This document shows positions 48,830-61,302 of a DNA stretch of 64,000 nucleotides, piece after piece; the first letter of the stretch is position 1, and every line of letters begins with the position of its first letter. The position numbers and the translations under genes were made by a program. The DNA is from Adiantum capillus-veneris (lineage: Eukaryota; Streptophyta; Polypodiopsida; Polypodiales; Pteridaceae). The DNA lies in NCBI GenBank assembly GCA_014529385.2, contig CM043943.1:99258355-99322354 (forward strand). Reading direction: 5' to 3'. The notes beneath the pieces were generated by a model. That model worked only from the letters and a program-made list of their open reading frames with translations, searched no databases and was not told the origin of the DNA.

Positions 48830-49201
48830 GGTTTATTCAAAAATATGCGTATAATAAGGGTATACACCATATATAACCAAAATATACGTACAATTTTTGA
48901 TATACGGACATATAACTGCAACTTAGGTGGTGGTGCAAAAATGTTTACTAGTTCGTGTGTGGCAGTAAAGTGTTTTTCTAGAGTAGTTGTAGATAGGACA
49001 TGTGATTGTGATCTAAAGCTATTCATCATTGAGTTATTTGATTGTATGCTTGTTCGCATTTGTGATCTCTAAAAAGTTCATTTCTAGGGGTAACATACAA
49101 TAAACACGTTTCAACAGACAATTATGCATGGTTAAATGATGTTGGGCATAAAAGAACACATATGCAAAGATCTCGATGAGAAACTGCAAAATTCATCTAT
49201 A

Positions 49202-49223
49202 GACATCATACACATATGATGTC
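49202..49223. repeat. Palindrome 1 of a periodic series
   Basis: Arms GACATCATA and TATGATGTC around CACA, perfect over nine bases. Confidence 0.9.
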
Positions 49224-49480
49224 TTAGGGCCTAACAGGAGACCAAATTTGCCAAAACGACTGCACTAGAGTGTTCTAAAGGGGTGTTTTACCCTAATTAC
49301 ACCTTGAGAGTAAAGTTTTGATCAACATTTGGCCCCCAAAAGACAAAAGTCGTGTATTGAAAATAGACAAAGTAGGAAACATGTGATTTTTTGTATATTT
49401 TTGCATGGAAAATTGGTAATAGTGCTTGGAAAGTAGTGCAAAAGACTTGTGGATAAAATTTGGACAAAAACCCATTGGTA

Positions 49481-49502
49481 GACATTATACACGTATGATG
49501 TC
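49481..49502. repeat. Palindrome 2 of a periodic series
   Basis: GACATTATACACGTATGATG followed by TC. Eight of nine arm positions pair (one G-T). Confidence 0.85.
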
Positions 49503-49588
49503 TCAAGGGTAAATATGGCAGCCAAACTGAACCTTTGACTTGATACACATAGTCTCCATAGTGTGTAGAGAATATACACCAAGTTTCA

Positions 49589-51134
49589 TGTCATAAAAAC
49601 TAATATCTAATTCTCCCAAATGATTTCTCATGTTAAACTGATCATTTAATATGGGGAAGTGTCACGGGAGTAAAAGCTAGAATATTGGTAAGGCTGCCAG
49701 ACCGATATCTATAGGGATCCAAAAGAGGGAAAATAGGGATCCAAAGGGGGACAGTCTGAAAAGAGCAATGTGCTTCAATGGGGCTTAAAAAACCTAAGGT
49801 TCAGCTCCATTAAGACTTCCATAGGCTAAATTTCCTAAAATTAACTCAATTGTCCAATGGCCAAAGTAGGGGAAAATTGGATGGTCATGGGAAGACTAAA
49901 AACCTTCCCACATCCCTAGGAAGGAGGAGGCAAGCCCTAATAGTAGGGGATGAGAGAGAAACAAAAGCACACACACTCCAAAGCTCCCCCTTTACACAAA
50001 GGGAATATTGGACACATGTCAGGCTCCTAAGCCAGTTGCCCCCAATTTTCCCTCAAATCCTATTGGATGTCCATAGAGCTGGACCAATGAGAATTAGGCT
50101 AGAGTAAAAGTAGTCTAATCAGTTTAAAAATTCTTGATAAAAGAACTAATAGAAATTAAGCTCCCTAGAAGACTATTGGACAGTCCACCAAGGGGTCCAA
50201 TGAGCAAATAGCAGCCCAATGGCTTGCTTGAATCCTATTGGCTAGAAGACTAAAAGCTCCAATGAGATTTTAAATGAATTATTGAATTACCTAAAGCTCT
50301 CACAAAAGGGGAAAGGGGGACACACGTCACAAGGCTATCAATTATGGTTCTAACTTGTGATAGGCTAAGCTTTACAGGAGCCAATAGGATGCCAGCAAGA
50401 GAAAAAATCAAGTGGGGTCGACCAAGAGAGGGAGTTTGGCATTTTTAGTCTACCTTTTATGCTACACACCCACACACACAACTCATGTGTGCAAGAAGAA
50501 CTTCATCTCCTTCTCCAAGCATTGAGAAATAGAGGCCTACACCAACAAATCTTGGCTATAGAATGCAAATCCAACAAAGAGCTGCTTCAATCGCATGCTC
50601 ATCTCCTCTACCATGCTAATTACTAAGCTAAGCTATGCTATCAGAGTGATCATGTGAGAAGAAAACTTCTTTCTTGTAAGATACATCTTCTTCCTCTCAG
50701 TCTATCCTCATTCCCTGCTAGCTCTTACCATTTTGAATGTGTGTGAGGTCTTGGGACTGAGGCTAGGGACGCTAGGTGTGTTTTCCAAGCATTATTTGGT
50801 GCATGAAGCTTCCATCTTCATTTCACCAACGAGTTTTAAGGAACACAAGAATTGTATTGTACAAAAGTCTCCTTTGATGGGTGAAGCTATAATACAAAGA
50901 ATTTATGGAGGGGGGACCGACTCCATGTAAATTCGATCCTCAATAGTTGTCAATTATTCTATTTCTCTCTCTTTTCAAGTATTGTCAATGCCAAGTGAGC
51001 TAGGTGTAAATTGCTTTGTTGCTTTCTTAAATTAAGTACTCTCTCTTTGCTCATTAGGACCTTGTTCTTAATGAAATGCTCACTATGTTATCAATTTCCG
51101 CTACACACAAGTTACTAGTGCATTAAATGTTATA
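49589..51134 (+). repeat. 5' LTR of the plus-strand chromovirus
   Basis: 1546 bp, begins TGTCATAA and is followed by the tRNA-Met primer site. Contains CCAAT/ATTGG boxes (about 49850-50390). Confidence 0.92.
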
Positions 51135-51147
51135 TTGGTATCAGATC
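51135..51147 (+). promoter_or_regulatory. Primer binding site (initiator tRNA-Met)
   Basis: TTGGTATCAGATC directly after the 5' LTR, nearly the same as in the minus-strand copy. Confidence 0.88.
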
Positions 51148-51571
51148 TATTGGTTTTTGTTTTCTTGCTCAAGAACAAAGGTCCTCAAGCTTGCTACAAA
51201 TGGTTGGTGTTATTTATTGCAAAAGAGTAAGTAGAATAGGTATTTTTCATCCTTGAAGCACGCCTTATTTATGCAGTTAACGGGGATACCGTTGAGAGCT
51301 ATTGTCTTAATAATGGATTCCTATGGGGCTTGCCTATGGTTTAGCCATTATTGAGCTATAGAATCTTGACAGGAACCGGTGCTGTCTTGGCTCTATTGAA
51401 CCCTCTCTTCTATTCCTTGCAATTAATAATATTCAAGCAACAGGTATAGATACTTGAGTGCTCATCTTTGAAGGTAAAGAGGATTAGCAACTAGGGCTTG
51501 AAGTGCCAAAGTACAAATAAAAATTTACACCTAAAATTTGCTAGTATGGCTGACAAGGGAAAGAGATTGAA

Positions 51572-52900
51572 ATGAATGTTGATAGCTTTGATTTTGCTAA
51601 TGGAAGAGCAACTAATGATGCACCTATGCTTGTAAACTATCTTGTTTCTAGGATTCAACAAGCCTTGGGCAACACATCCCTCCAAGGTAAAGTGCTACAA
51701 AAATTGCACACCCATGGTATTTTCCAAACTCCCCACCAAGAAGAGAGAGTACCAAGGAAAGCTCATGGTGAGACTTCCAAAAGAGGACTCTCTCAAATAA
51801 GGGAAGAGGAGGAGGATTCGTACGAAGGGCTCAAAAACTTACTACTTGATGAGGCATCTCCCTCCCAAAGGAGAACCCAAGTTTCAACGGTAGAGACTTC
51901 ACCAAAAGAATGAGAAAGAAGTGAGTCTCCTGCCACCTCGGCGGAGATGGCTCCACGAAGACAGCGGGCAAAACGCTCTCCAATACCCCCTAAGCGGAGA
52001 AGACCATTGCATACTTCTCTACACCATAATTCAAAGACAAAAGAGAAGAAAAAGGCGAGAAGGAGGTCACCCTCTTCTCCAACTTCTTCATCCTCTTCCT
52101 CTACTGAAGAAAGTGATGGTGCAAACAAGGAGGAACAAGGGAAGAAAAAAGCGAGAAAGAGGTCACCCTTTTCTCCATCTTTGTCATACTCTTCCTCTTC
52201 TAAAGAAAGTGATGGTGTAGCCCTCAAACCACCTAAAAGAAGAGGCCATAGGAAATCCTATGCCGCCTAGAAAAGGTTGTCCAAGCTCAAAAAGTTCAAA
52301 GAGGGAGGAAAGAACATCTCTTTCCTTACCTAGGATGGTACTTTTGGTGCTACAGAAAAAGTCTTGGTCTTTATCCAACAATTCAATGCGACGTTTGGAG
52401 ATGAGGGCTTCACAGGAGTCCTCTAAGCTATGTCGTGTAGCGCATTTTCAAAAGTCAGCCAGACAATCTTGGTCTAGTCTACAAGCAAATGGTGAAGCTC
52501 CATGAACATGGACAGCTTTAAGAGCTTCTATCATGAAGCAATTTTTGGTTACCAACGCCAAAGACAAAGTACTCACTGAATGGCAAAGCTTGTAGCTCTC
52601 TCCCTAAAAATCTATTCACAAATATGTAGACAAATTTTGGGATTTACACCTCAAAGACACTGTCCTCAAAAAGATGGATTTTGGAGAGCAAAAACAACAA
52701 TTTTGTGCGGGTTTAACTGAGGATATGGCGAAGTATGTTAACTCCCAAAGGCCACGCACCATATCTGCGGTCATACACCATACCATGGTGGCTTCCAGAA
52801 TCAACTTCAAACAAGGGGCTAAAAACAATCTTAAGCCCACGAAAAACAAGGAACATAACGAGCCTAAGGGGAAGGACAATGTCCAAAAGTCTCCCTAAGG
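51572..52900 (+). pseudogene. Chromovirus gag remnant (plus copy)
   Basis: N-terminal region with tandem Ser-rich, Lys/Arg-rich repeats (51947-52270), then a retrotransposon gag domain (about 52280-52900). Colinear with 36187-37445 on the other strand. Broken; a fossil. Confidence 0.85.
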
Positions 52901-52969
52901 CAATGCCAACAACAACAAAGCTAAGGAGTTTATAAAGGCAAAAATAAACTCTCTCTTGAAGAGTTAAGA

Positions 52970-55900
52970 GTGTTATCGCATGCCTATTGTGCTTGTCCCC
53001 ACAAGAATATACGTACTGAGCCTCCTAGAGCTACCTTGGTCGAAATTCAAGAAGAGGATGCTCATCCCAAAGGATCTCCATTATGCCATGCTTGTGGAAA
53101 GGTAAGAGAACATGATGCTTTTACTCTCTTTGACCCTGGTTCTACTAGCAATTTTTATATCCATAGAGTTGGCCACCAAGTTAGGCATCCAAGCCTATGA
53201 GATGGGAGATGTCCTACCTGCTGCTGTGTTGATGGTGCTTTCAAGGGGCAAGAAGCCTCAGTCACTCCCTTAACTAGGAAATTGAGGCTCCATGTCTAAA
53301 GCCCGGGGGATTCACTCTATATACAAAATGGGACGCCACCTTTGAGCGGACAACTTTGATAAAACCCTTATATACGACTCATATTAGGGAATATGACCCC
53401 CCTTTCTACACTTATACGATAATCGTGACAAAGAAAACTATCATAGCCCTATCTTACATATAAAATTTAGGTCTCACATGATCTAACTAAGTAGAACTAC
53501 TCGAAGAGTATGTAGCATAGTGACTCGCAACGTACTAAGGAACCAATTTTGTTAATAACTATATGTACCCTCAATGTTTCTTAGTTTGACTTTCAAACTA
53601 TGTGCTCGATCAGCCTACACTCTGGCTACTCGTCCAATTCAAACCCATCTAAATTACTCAAAAAATGTGGCTATAAAGTTGTGTTAAGTTCTTCGTATAA
53701 ATTTACATCTGTACAAACTCTTTAAAGCTTTCATCCCTCAAAAAAATGAACTATACTCATAAAACAAGCGATTGATACAAAGAAATATTAGTTCTTGTAA
53801 GTGTTGACTCACAAGTTCAAGGGCATACTCTTTCGCGAAGCCATGATTTTGAAACACAAAAACTTTCTCTCATTTCTTCCTTTTCTCACTTCCCCCCCCC
53901 CCCCGCCCTCCCCCAAAAAGAAAGAAATTAAAATAAAATAAAAATGATACCCCCTTCTTTATTTTTAAGCTTGGGAGATAAATATGCTATGTAACTTGTA
54001 TAAAAAAACCCCTCCCCTGCACTTACGTGGTGCAGTAAGTTTTCCATGATGAATCCACCGGGGTCCAAAGCTATGTGGTCAAGGAGGATTTCTTTATCTC
54101 TCCTCTTAAGCATGAGGATGTAATCCTAGGGGCACCATGGGTTGACCACATGGCTGCCAATGTTAAATTCCTTGAAAGGCGAATCTACTTTAAGTTCGGG
54201 GAAAAAGATATGTACATAGATGCTAAGGAGTTGGGTAACACCATACCCATTGTACATAAGCAAGCTTTCAATAAGTCAATAAAGAGCTCTATTTCCATGT
54301 ACATGATTTTTGTTAAAGATTCTCAAAATGAACCTTATGTTTTAACAAAAGAAAATACAAACCATATAAAGGAATTAGAGTTATCCAATTTCCTCAAGGG
54401 GTTTCAAGACATTTTATTGATGGCATCCCTTGTGAACTACCTCCCAAATGAGGAAATGACGACCATGCAATTGAACTTCTTCCAGGAAGCTCACCGCCTA
54501 ATAAACCTCCTTATCAAGTTTCTCAAAGCTCAGTAAGAGGAGATTATGCGGCAAGTGCATGATTTGGTTGAGAAAGGCATGGTTAGGCCTAGCTCATCTC
54601 CATTTTGTTCACCAATTTTATTAGTGCAAAAGAAAGACGACAAATATTGTATGTGTCTCGACTATAAAGCACTAAATAGGATTACTATCAAGAATAGGTC
54701 TCCCGTTCCACGGGTAGAAGACCTATTTGATAAGCTACAAGGGTTGACCTACTTCAGTAGGATTGACCTAAAAAGTGGCTACCATCAAATAAGGATAGTC
54801 GATCAAGACATTGTAAAAACCGCATTTTGCACTACGTTTGGACTTTACGAGTACATTGTCATGCCTTTTGGCTTGACCAATGCACCAACCACATTTAACC
54901 ACTTGATGGAGAAGCTATTGAGGCCTCACCGAACCTTTACTAGAGTGTTCTTTGAGATACTAATTCATTAGACGAACACAAGCAACACCTCCATGTAATA
55001 TTTCAAGTTTTACGAGAGAATAAACTTTATATTAATTGAAAGAAAAGTGAGTTTTTCTTACAAGAGATTTAGAATTTAGGTTCATTATCTCTCAAGATGG
55101 CATCCAAATGGATCCATCAAAGCTAGAGGTAATAAAAGGATGGACTAATCCAAGGAATCTACATGAACTAAGAAGCTTTATAGGTATGTGTGCATACTAT
55201 AGATGCTTCATAGAAAAGTTTCTACCGATCGTGGGACCATTACATGACCTAACAAAGAAAAACGTTAGCCACCAAGGAGAACAATGCTTTCAAAAAGCTT
55301 AAAGAAAAACTTATCTGTCAACCTGTGCTTACACTACCGGATCTCTTAAAGCCATTTGAGGTCCAATGTGATGCCTGTGTTGATTGCCTTGGAGTTGTTT
55401 TGCTCCAAGAAGAGCACACCATAGCCTATGAAAGTAAAAGGCTCGACTTTGTTGAGCAATTTCTAAGCATATATAAGAAGGAAATCTTAGCAGTTCTACA
55501 TGCTCTAGATTCGTGGATGCACTATTTTTTGGAGACTCCTTTCATTCTACAAACGGATCACCAAAGCCTCAAGTACTTCATGACGCAGACCAAGATCTCC
55601 GACAAACAAATGAGGTGGGCAAATTTCCTTTTGCAATTTCATTTTCATATTGCTCACATTGCTGGCAAGCATAACCAAGAAGCCGATGCACTCTCAAGAT
55701 GACACAGAGTGAATGTGGTATCCATAGAAACTCACAATGATCTATCCTCTATGATAGATGAGTACGCAATAGATCCCGATTTTAGAGATGTGATTTCAGC
55801 CCTTGCACTAGGGAAGAAGGAAGAACCATTTACCCTACAAGATGGTTATCTTCTCTATGGTTGCTATGCGTTACTAACTCACTACGTGAGAAAGTAATGT

Positions 55901-57190
55901 ATGAATCCCATGATCCTCCTTATGCGGGGATAGAGGGATTCAGTCTACCCTAAAAGGGATAGAAACATATTTCTATTGTTCTGCCATGAAAGAAAGAGTA
56001 TGTTTCAAAATATGTGGTATGCCAACAAAAGAGAAATTTTGATAGAGGTAATCAACCTTGATTGCTTCAACCTTTTCCAATCCCTAATTCACCATGGGAG
56101 AGCATATCCATGGATTTTATCTTTGGATTGTCCAAGTCCATCCATGGGAATACATGAATATAGATGAGCGGGTTTAGCAAACAAGCACATTTCATACCTG
56201 TCAAAAAGACTATCAAGGCCCATCAAATGGCAACCCTCTTTATATCACAGATCTTCAAATACCATGGCTTGCCAATGTCTATAGTGTCGGACAGAGATCC
56301 TAGAATGACAAGTAAGTTTTGGAAGGGTCTCTTTGAGAATTTAGGTACAAGGCTAAACTTTTCTTCGGCCTATCATCCCCAAATGGATTGGCCAAAGTGA
56401 AATAGCTAACCTAAAAATTCTTGATCTACTAAAAGCTTATGTCACAAAAGTAAATCAAAAGTCCCAATGGGAGCAATACTCACCGTTAGTGGAGTATAAT
56501 TACAATAACATTGTACATACTTCCACGAGAAAAGCACCTTTTGAGGTAATAGAGGGAAGATAAAAAAGTACCCTGCTACTCAAGGTACATGGGAAGATCT
56601 TTGCTGCTGCCTGCAGATGAATATAGTCGAGACCTGCAAGAATCTTTTCAAAAGAATAAGGATGCTATATCCATCTCTCAACAAGGGCAAAAGGTTGTTG
56701 TTGATAAGCACAAAAGATCCCTAGCCTTTAAACAAAATGATTCGGTCTTGGTTAAGTTTCCCAAGGTTCGATTAAGGCACACAATGGGCAAGCATCCTAC
56801 AGGACACCAAAAGTACTATGCTAAGTTAGCAAAGAGGTACTATGGTCCCTTTCAGATTCTTAGACCAATCAATGAGTTGACCTATCAACTTAAGTTGCCC
56901 AACCATTGAATCATACACAATACTTTCCACGTGAGCCTGCTAAAGTCTTATAAAGCAGAGCCACCTCAAGAAGCAATCATTGAAGGCCCACCAGAGATTG
57001 AGGACCAAGAAGAGGTATTGCAGCCCGAGTCCATTCTCCGACACGAATACAAGGTATTATGAGGCGGTAAGACTATCCGACGATATCTTTTCAAGTTTAA
57101 AAATTATCCTTTTGAAGATGCTAGATGGATGCAAGTCATACAATTAAAGGATAACCTAAGCCTTGTCAATGCTTACAATAATTCCCAGAA
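52970..57190 (+). pseudogene. Chromovirus pol remnant (plus copy)
   Basis: Parts: zinc knuckle and protease (52970 to about 54240, split by the nested 761-bp transposon), reverse transcriptase (about 54546-55300), RNase H (55325-55702), integrase (about 55709-56600), integrase C-terminus and chromodomain (56589 to about 57190). Broken; a fossil. Confidence 0.9.
53302..54062. mobile_element. Non-autonomous hAT-like DNA transposon, 761 bp
   Basis: The ends are inverted repeats of 13 bp with one mismatch: CCCGGGGGATTCA on the left; TGAATCCACCGGG on the right. They are flanked by 8-bp duplications GTCTAAAG (53294-53301) and GTCCAAAG (54063-54070). The uninterrupted chromovirus copy on the other strand has a single GTCCAAAG at the matching site (near 35660), which proves the insertion. 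The 8-bp duplication points to the hAT superfamily, although the CCCGG terminus is unusual for it. No transposase: it has AT-rich sequence, a poly-C run (53892-53903) and only short frames. Confidence 0.8.
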
Positions 57191-60100
57191 GTAAAAATAT
57201 AAATATGTATAAATGAACAAAATTTTCGTCTTATAAACTCTCTTTCCCTTTATTGTGCACAAATGTTAATAAGTATGCATGCTCAGGATCATGTTTGTGG
57301 AGACGATGTCTCCCGAACACCAAGTAGAGTTTGTCACTCTAATATGGAAGATTGATACGAACTAATGTACAGTCATGCTTGCGGAAGCTAAGGCTCTCAA
57401 GCACCAAATGGACTAGTCATCCATTTTTAGAATGGTGTCACAGGGTAAACTAGGGATTCTCTACCCGCTATCAAACGGACTAATGACTAGGCTTTATCTT
57501 CTCTACCTCATAGTCGAGGACAACAATGATTTCAAGAGAGAGATAATGTCATAAAAAATAATATTTAATTGTCCCAAATGATTTTCTCATGTTAAACTAA
57601 TCATTTAATATGGAAGTACCTGGGGAGTAAAAAGCTAGAATATTGGTAAGGTTGCTAGACCGGTCTTGCAGGGATCCAAAAAGAGGGAAAATAGGGATCC
57701 AAAGGGGGACAATCTACAAAAGAGAAATGTGCTTCAATAGGGCTTAAAAGACCTAAGGTTCAACTCCATTAACACTTCCATAGGCTAAAGTTCCTAAAAT
57801 TAACTCAATTGTCCAATGGCCCAAGTAGGGGAAAATTGGATGGTCATGGGAAGACTAAAAAGTCTTCCCACATCCTTAAAAAGAAGGGGGCGAGCCCTAA
57901 TAGTAGGGGATGAGACAGAAACACACACACACACACTCTCCAAAGCTCCCCCTATACACAAAGGGAACACAGGACACATGTCAGGCTCCTAGGCCAGTTG
58001 CCCCCAATCTCCCCTCAATTCCTATTAAATGTCCATAGAGGTGGACCAATGAGATTAAGGTAGAGTAAAACTAGTCTAATCAATTTAAAAATGCTTGATA
58101 AAAGAACCAATAGAAATTAAGCTCCCTAGAAGACTATTTGAAAGTCTACCAAGGGGTCCACCCAATGAGCATCCAGCAGCCCAATGGCTTGCCTGATTCC
58201 TTTTGGCCAGAAGAATAAACCGTCCAATGAGAGTTTAAATGCATTATTTAATTACCTAAAGCTCTCACAAAAGGATAAAGGGGGACACATGTCACAAGGC
58301 TATCAATTATGCTTCTAATTTGTGATTGGATAAGCTTTACAGGAGCCAAGAGGATGTCAGCAAGAGCAAAAAGCAAGAGGGGTTGACCAAGAGAGAGGGA
58401 GTTTGGCATTTTTTGTCTATCTTTTATGCTACACACACACACACACACACACAAACAACTCATGTGGTGCAACAAGAACTCCATCTCCAAGCATTGAGAA
58501 GTAGAGGCCTACACCAACAACTCTTGGCTATATAATGAAAATCCAACCAAGAGCCAAGCTTCAATAGCATGCCCATCTCCTCTATATGCTAATTACTAAG
58601 CTAAGTTATGTTATTAGAGTGATCACGTGAGGAAAATACTTCTTTCTCGTAATATATATCTTCTTCCTCTCAATATATCCTCATTCCCTCCTAGCTCTCA
58701 CCATTTTTGAAGGTGTGTGAGGTCTTGGGACTGAGGCTAGGGACACTAGGTGTGTTTTTCAAGCATAATTTGGTGCATGAAGCTTCTATCTTCATTTCAC
58801 CAACGAGTTTTGTCAAGGAACACAAGAATTGTATTGTACAAAAGTCTCCTTTGATGGGAGAAGCTAATGATAGCCGTTTTTTCGGCTCTCTGTGATTGCC
58901 ATAGTGAGTTATCCCTCCCTATCAAATCACTCAAACACTGTGGTTACCCTCACCCTTTCACTGTATATAGGCGCGTGTGAGTTAGGGGACTTTTTCCATA
59001 TCTCCTTACTAAAATAAAAAACCCTCAATTAGCTAGTCATTGGACTAGTTGAGCCAAAAAATTAAAAAATATAAGAAATATAAGTATATTATGGCCCATG
59101 CATATGTAAATATTTCTTTGTATATAGGGCCTAAATAAAAGATTTTTTCATAATTATTTTGGTATTTATTTAAATATTTCTACCTAGGTGTGTGTTATTT
59201 ATGCTCTGTACATTGCCTCACCATTACCACAATTTTTCTTACCATTTTTCATACTCTTTATTCCATATAGAAATATTTTCATGTAAGCTTCTCTTATATT
59301 TGGTGTAACTCCACCGCAACAAAAATCCAAAAAAAAACTAGTTTTATTTATGTGTATATTTTTTCACTATTGTGATTTTTCCCTTCCTACATCTATTTTT
59401 TTTTTTTTAAAAAAAATTAGAACACCAAAAATATTTATCTTTTTATGGTAGCCTCGTAATGAGAGAGATTTCTTTTGACCCCTTTATATTTTTTCCACTT
59501 ATATTATTTATATTTGACATGTACATATTTTTTAGACCCCTCAATATTTGATTTTCTTAGTTGTACTATTCACTTATATCATGATCTCAACAATATCTTC
59601 AATTATAGACCTACCAAATAAGGTCAAGGGTAGGTGGCATGCATACATACACTATGGAGCACTCACTCTTGGAGGTATTCAAAAGAATCATCCAAAGAAG
59701 GACCCCACAAGGACCTTGTGCAGTGAAAAAAAACGATCGGTTTTGCTGAATTTTTAAAGTTCACTTGCTCTCTGAATTTGAAAAGGTGATACAAACAAAA
59801 GTTGTAGCTCGTGGGTTGAACTTTTGCCTCAAATTTTTTCATATTTTTTTGAGCTACGAGCTGTGAGCTATGATTTTATTAGTGGACCCCAGTTTTCCCA
59901 TGCTATGCAGCCACACTCTCTCTTCCACTTTATCATTTTCCTCTTTCACACACACTTCTCCACTCATCATCCCCACCTCTCTCACCACTCCTCTCTGCAC
60001 CCTACTCACCTTCTCCTCAACCTTGAAGAATAAGAGAAACCATGGTGAACTCATACCTCCCACACACAATTCCATTCCAAAATTGACCACCTAGTCTCAT

Positions 60101-60584
60101 TTTTCCTCCTCCAAATTACCCATATCTATCAAAAAAACCACAAAATTCAGCCTCTTCTCTTCAAAGACAGCATCATGGTGGTTGATTACTCAGCTTCAAT
60201 TACCTTGTCTCTTAAGGAAGGTCAAGAGTGGAGAAAAAATGTACCGTCAAAGCTAGTGGACCGTCAACAAGCGTCAAAATCAGCCCTACTCAAGACACTT
60301 GGAGCATCAACCTTGTAAGAAATCCACCTTTTCTTACCTCTTAAGAATTTTTCTTCCTTATTTGTATTCTACATGGATACTCTCATTGTAAATATCCAAT
60401 TCCATTTATAATTAATACTAACTCTACTAACACTAACCCACTATGAAAAGTCCTATCACCTCCATTTCTCTCCTCTCTCTTTCCCCACCAACTTCTTGAT
60501 AATTCCAAGCAAAAGAAATTAGATAAATTGCTGAAAATCTAACCCAACCATAGTTAGAGGAGTAACCCTAGCCTTCAAAATTGC

Positions 60585-60592
60585 TATAAAAG
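60585..60592 (+). promoter_or_regulatory. TATA box of the solo-LTR-like insertion
   Basis: TATAAAAG in GC-richer context, about 970 bp before the 3' end of the insertion, where a U3/R boundary would be expected. Confidence 0.5.
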
Positions 60593-61253
60593 GAGAGTGT
60601 AGCTAGCACAAAAAGGGGGGAGAAGAAAGAGCACTATGCTATAGCTTGAGAAGCCAAGCTCAACCTCTTGAGAAGGAGCTTTTGAGTGGAATCTCATTGG
60701 CATTAGGCATATGTATGTGTTGTATTAGGGGTGATTAGCAAGGGAACTCTATGCCATTGTAAGAGAGAGGGATCATTAAATTGAGGGTAGAAAATCTATC
60801 ATTTCTGCTACTAGTGTAAGCCCAACATTTGTTGAATCAAGGAGGGTGAATTGGACTAAGCATGGATACCTTGTCTCCCTTCCAACGTGAAATCATGGAC
60901 AATAATGATGTGTAAGTGTCTTGGTGTTCTATTTAAGTTCTTGATAGCTTGTCTCCGGGTATTGTTATAAATTTAGCCATAAATCCCACATGCTGTAAGA
61001 GGGCGACAGGGTGGAGAGGACTCCCTTGGCCTTAAGACAGTGATTAGGGTGGCTTTTTCTTGTGATGTGTTGTGGTGTAATTTACTCAGGCTATGTTGAA
61101 CAAATACTAATCTCACTTTGATTGGTCATGACGGATTTGTAAGAAGGCATTAGTACAACAAGCACCCCCTTCCCCCTTCTCTCTCTTTCTTGCATATATA
61201 TATTTGTGTTTGCTTGATCATTAATGATACACTTCAAAGCAGCCCGAGCACCA

Positions 61254-61257
<4 letters not shown>

Positions 61258-61299
<42 letters not shown>
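61258..61299. repeat. (CT)n microsatellite
   Basis: About 21 CT units inside the solo-LTR-like insertion. Confidence 0.95.

Positions 61300-61302
<3 letters not shown>

Larger units (their letters stand above)
41640..48840 (+). mobile_element. Large hAT-type DNA transposon (inferred extent)
   Basis: I infer one element from symmetric ends. Reading inward from each side there is a near-identical AT-rich motif with TTTTGATC cores (41669-41699 and 48797-48829, inverted), then a TATA box within about 10 bp, then a tandem array of 59-72 bp period. Genes follow: hAT transposase on + (42574-44690), kinase-like and accessory genes on - (46816-44977). hAT elements normally have short terminal inverted repeats and 8-bp target duplications; I could not locate either, so the exact ends are unknown. 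The alternative is two neighbouring elements, one per strand. All coding parts look decayed. Confidence 0.5.
48840..49588 (+). other. Left part of the DNA split by the plus-strand chromovirus
   Basis: No gene. It contains the first two members of a palindrome series (49202-49223 and 49481-49502) that resumes after the chromovirus at 61.8 kb. It belongs to the leader or LTR of the second Ty3/gypsy element whose gag appears at 63.4-64.0 kb. Confidence 0.5.

Noticed and set aside
58871-58887. Hairpin with T run resembling a bacterial terminator
   Set aside because: It lies at the start of an LTR-like insertion in a eukaryotic genome; no transcription unit ends there.
59824-60094. Three overlapping 70-78 codon frames in the solo-LTR-like insertion
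   Set aside because: They arise from a pyrimidine-rich (CA/CT-rich) leader and lack any domain.
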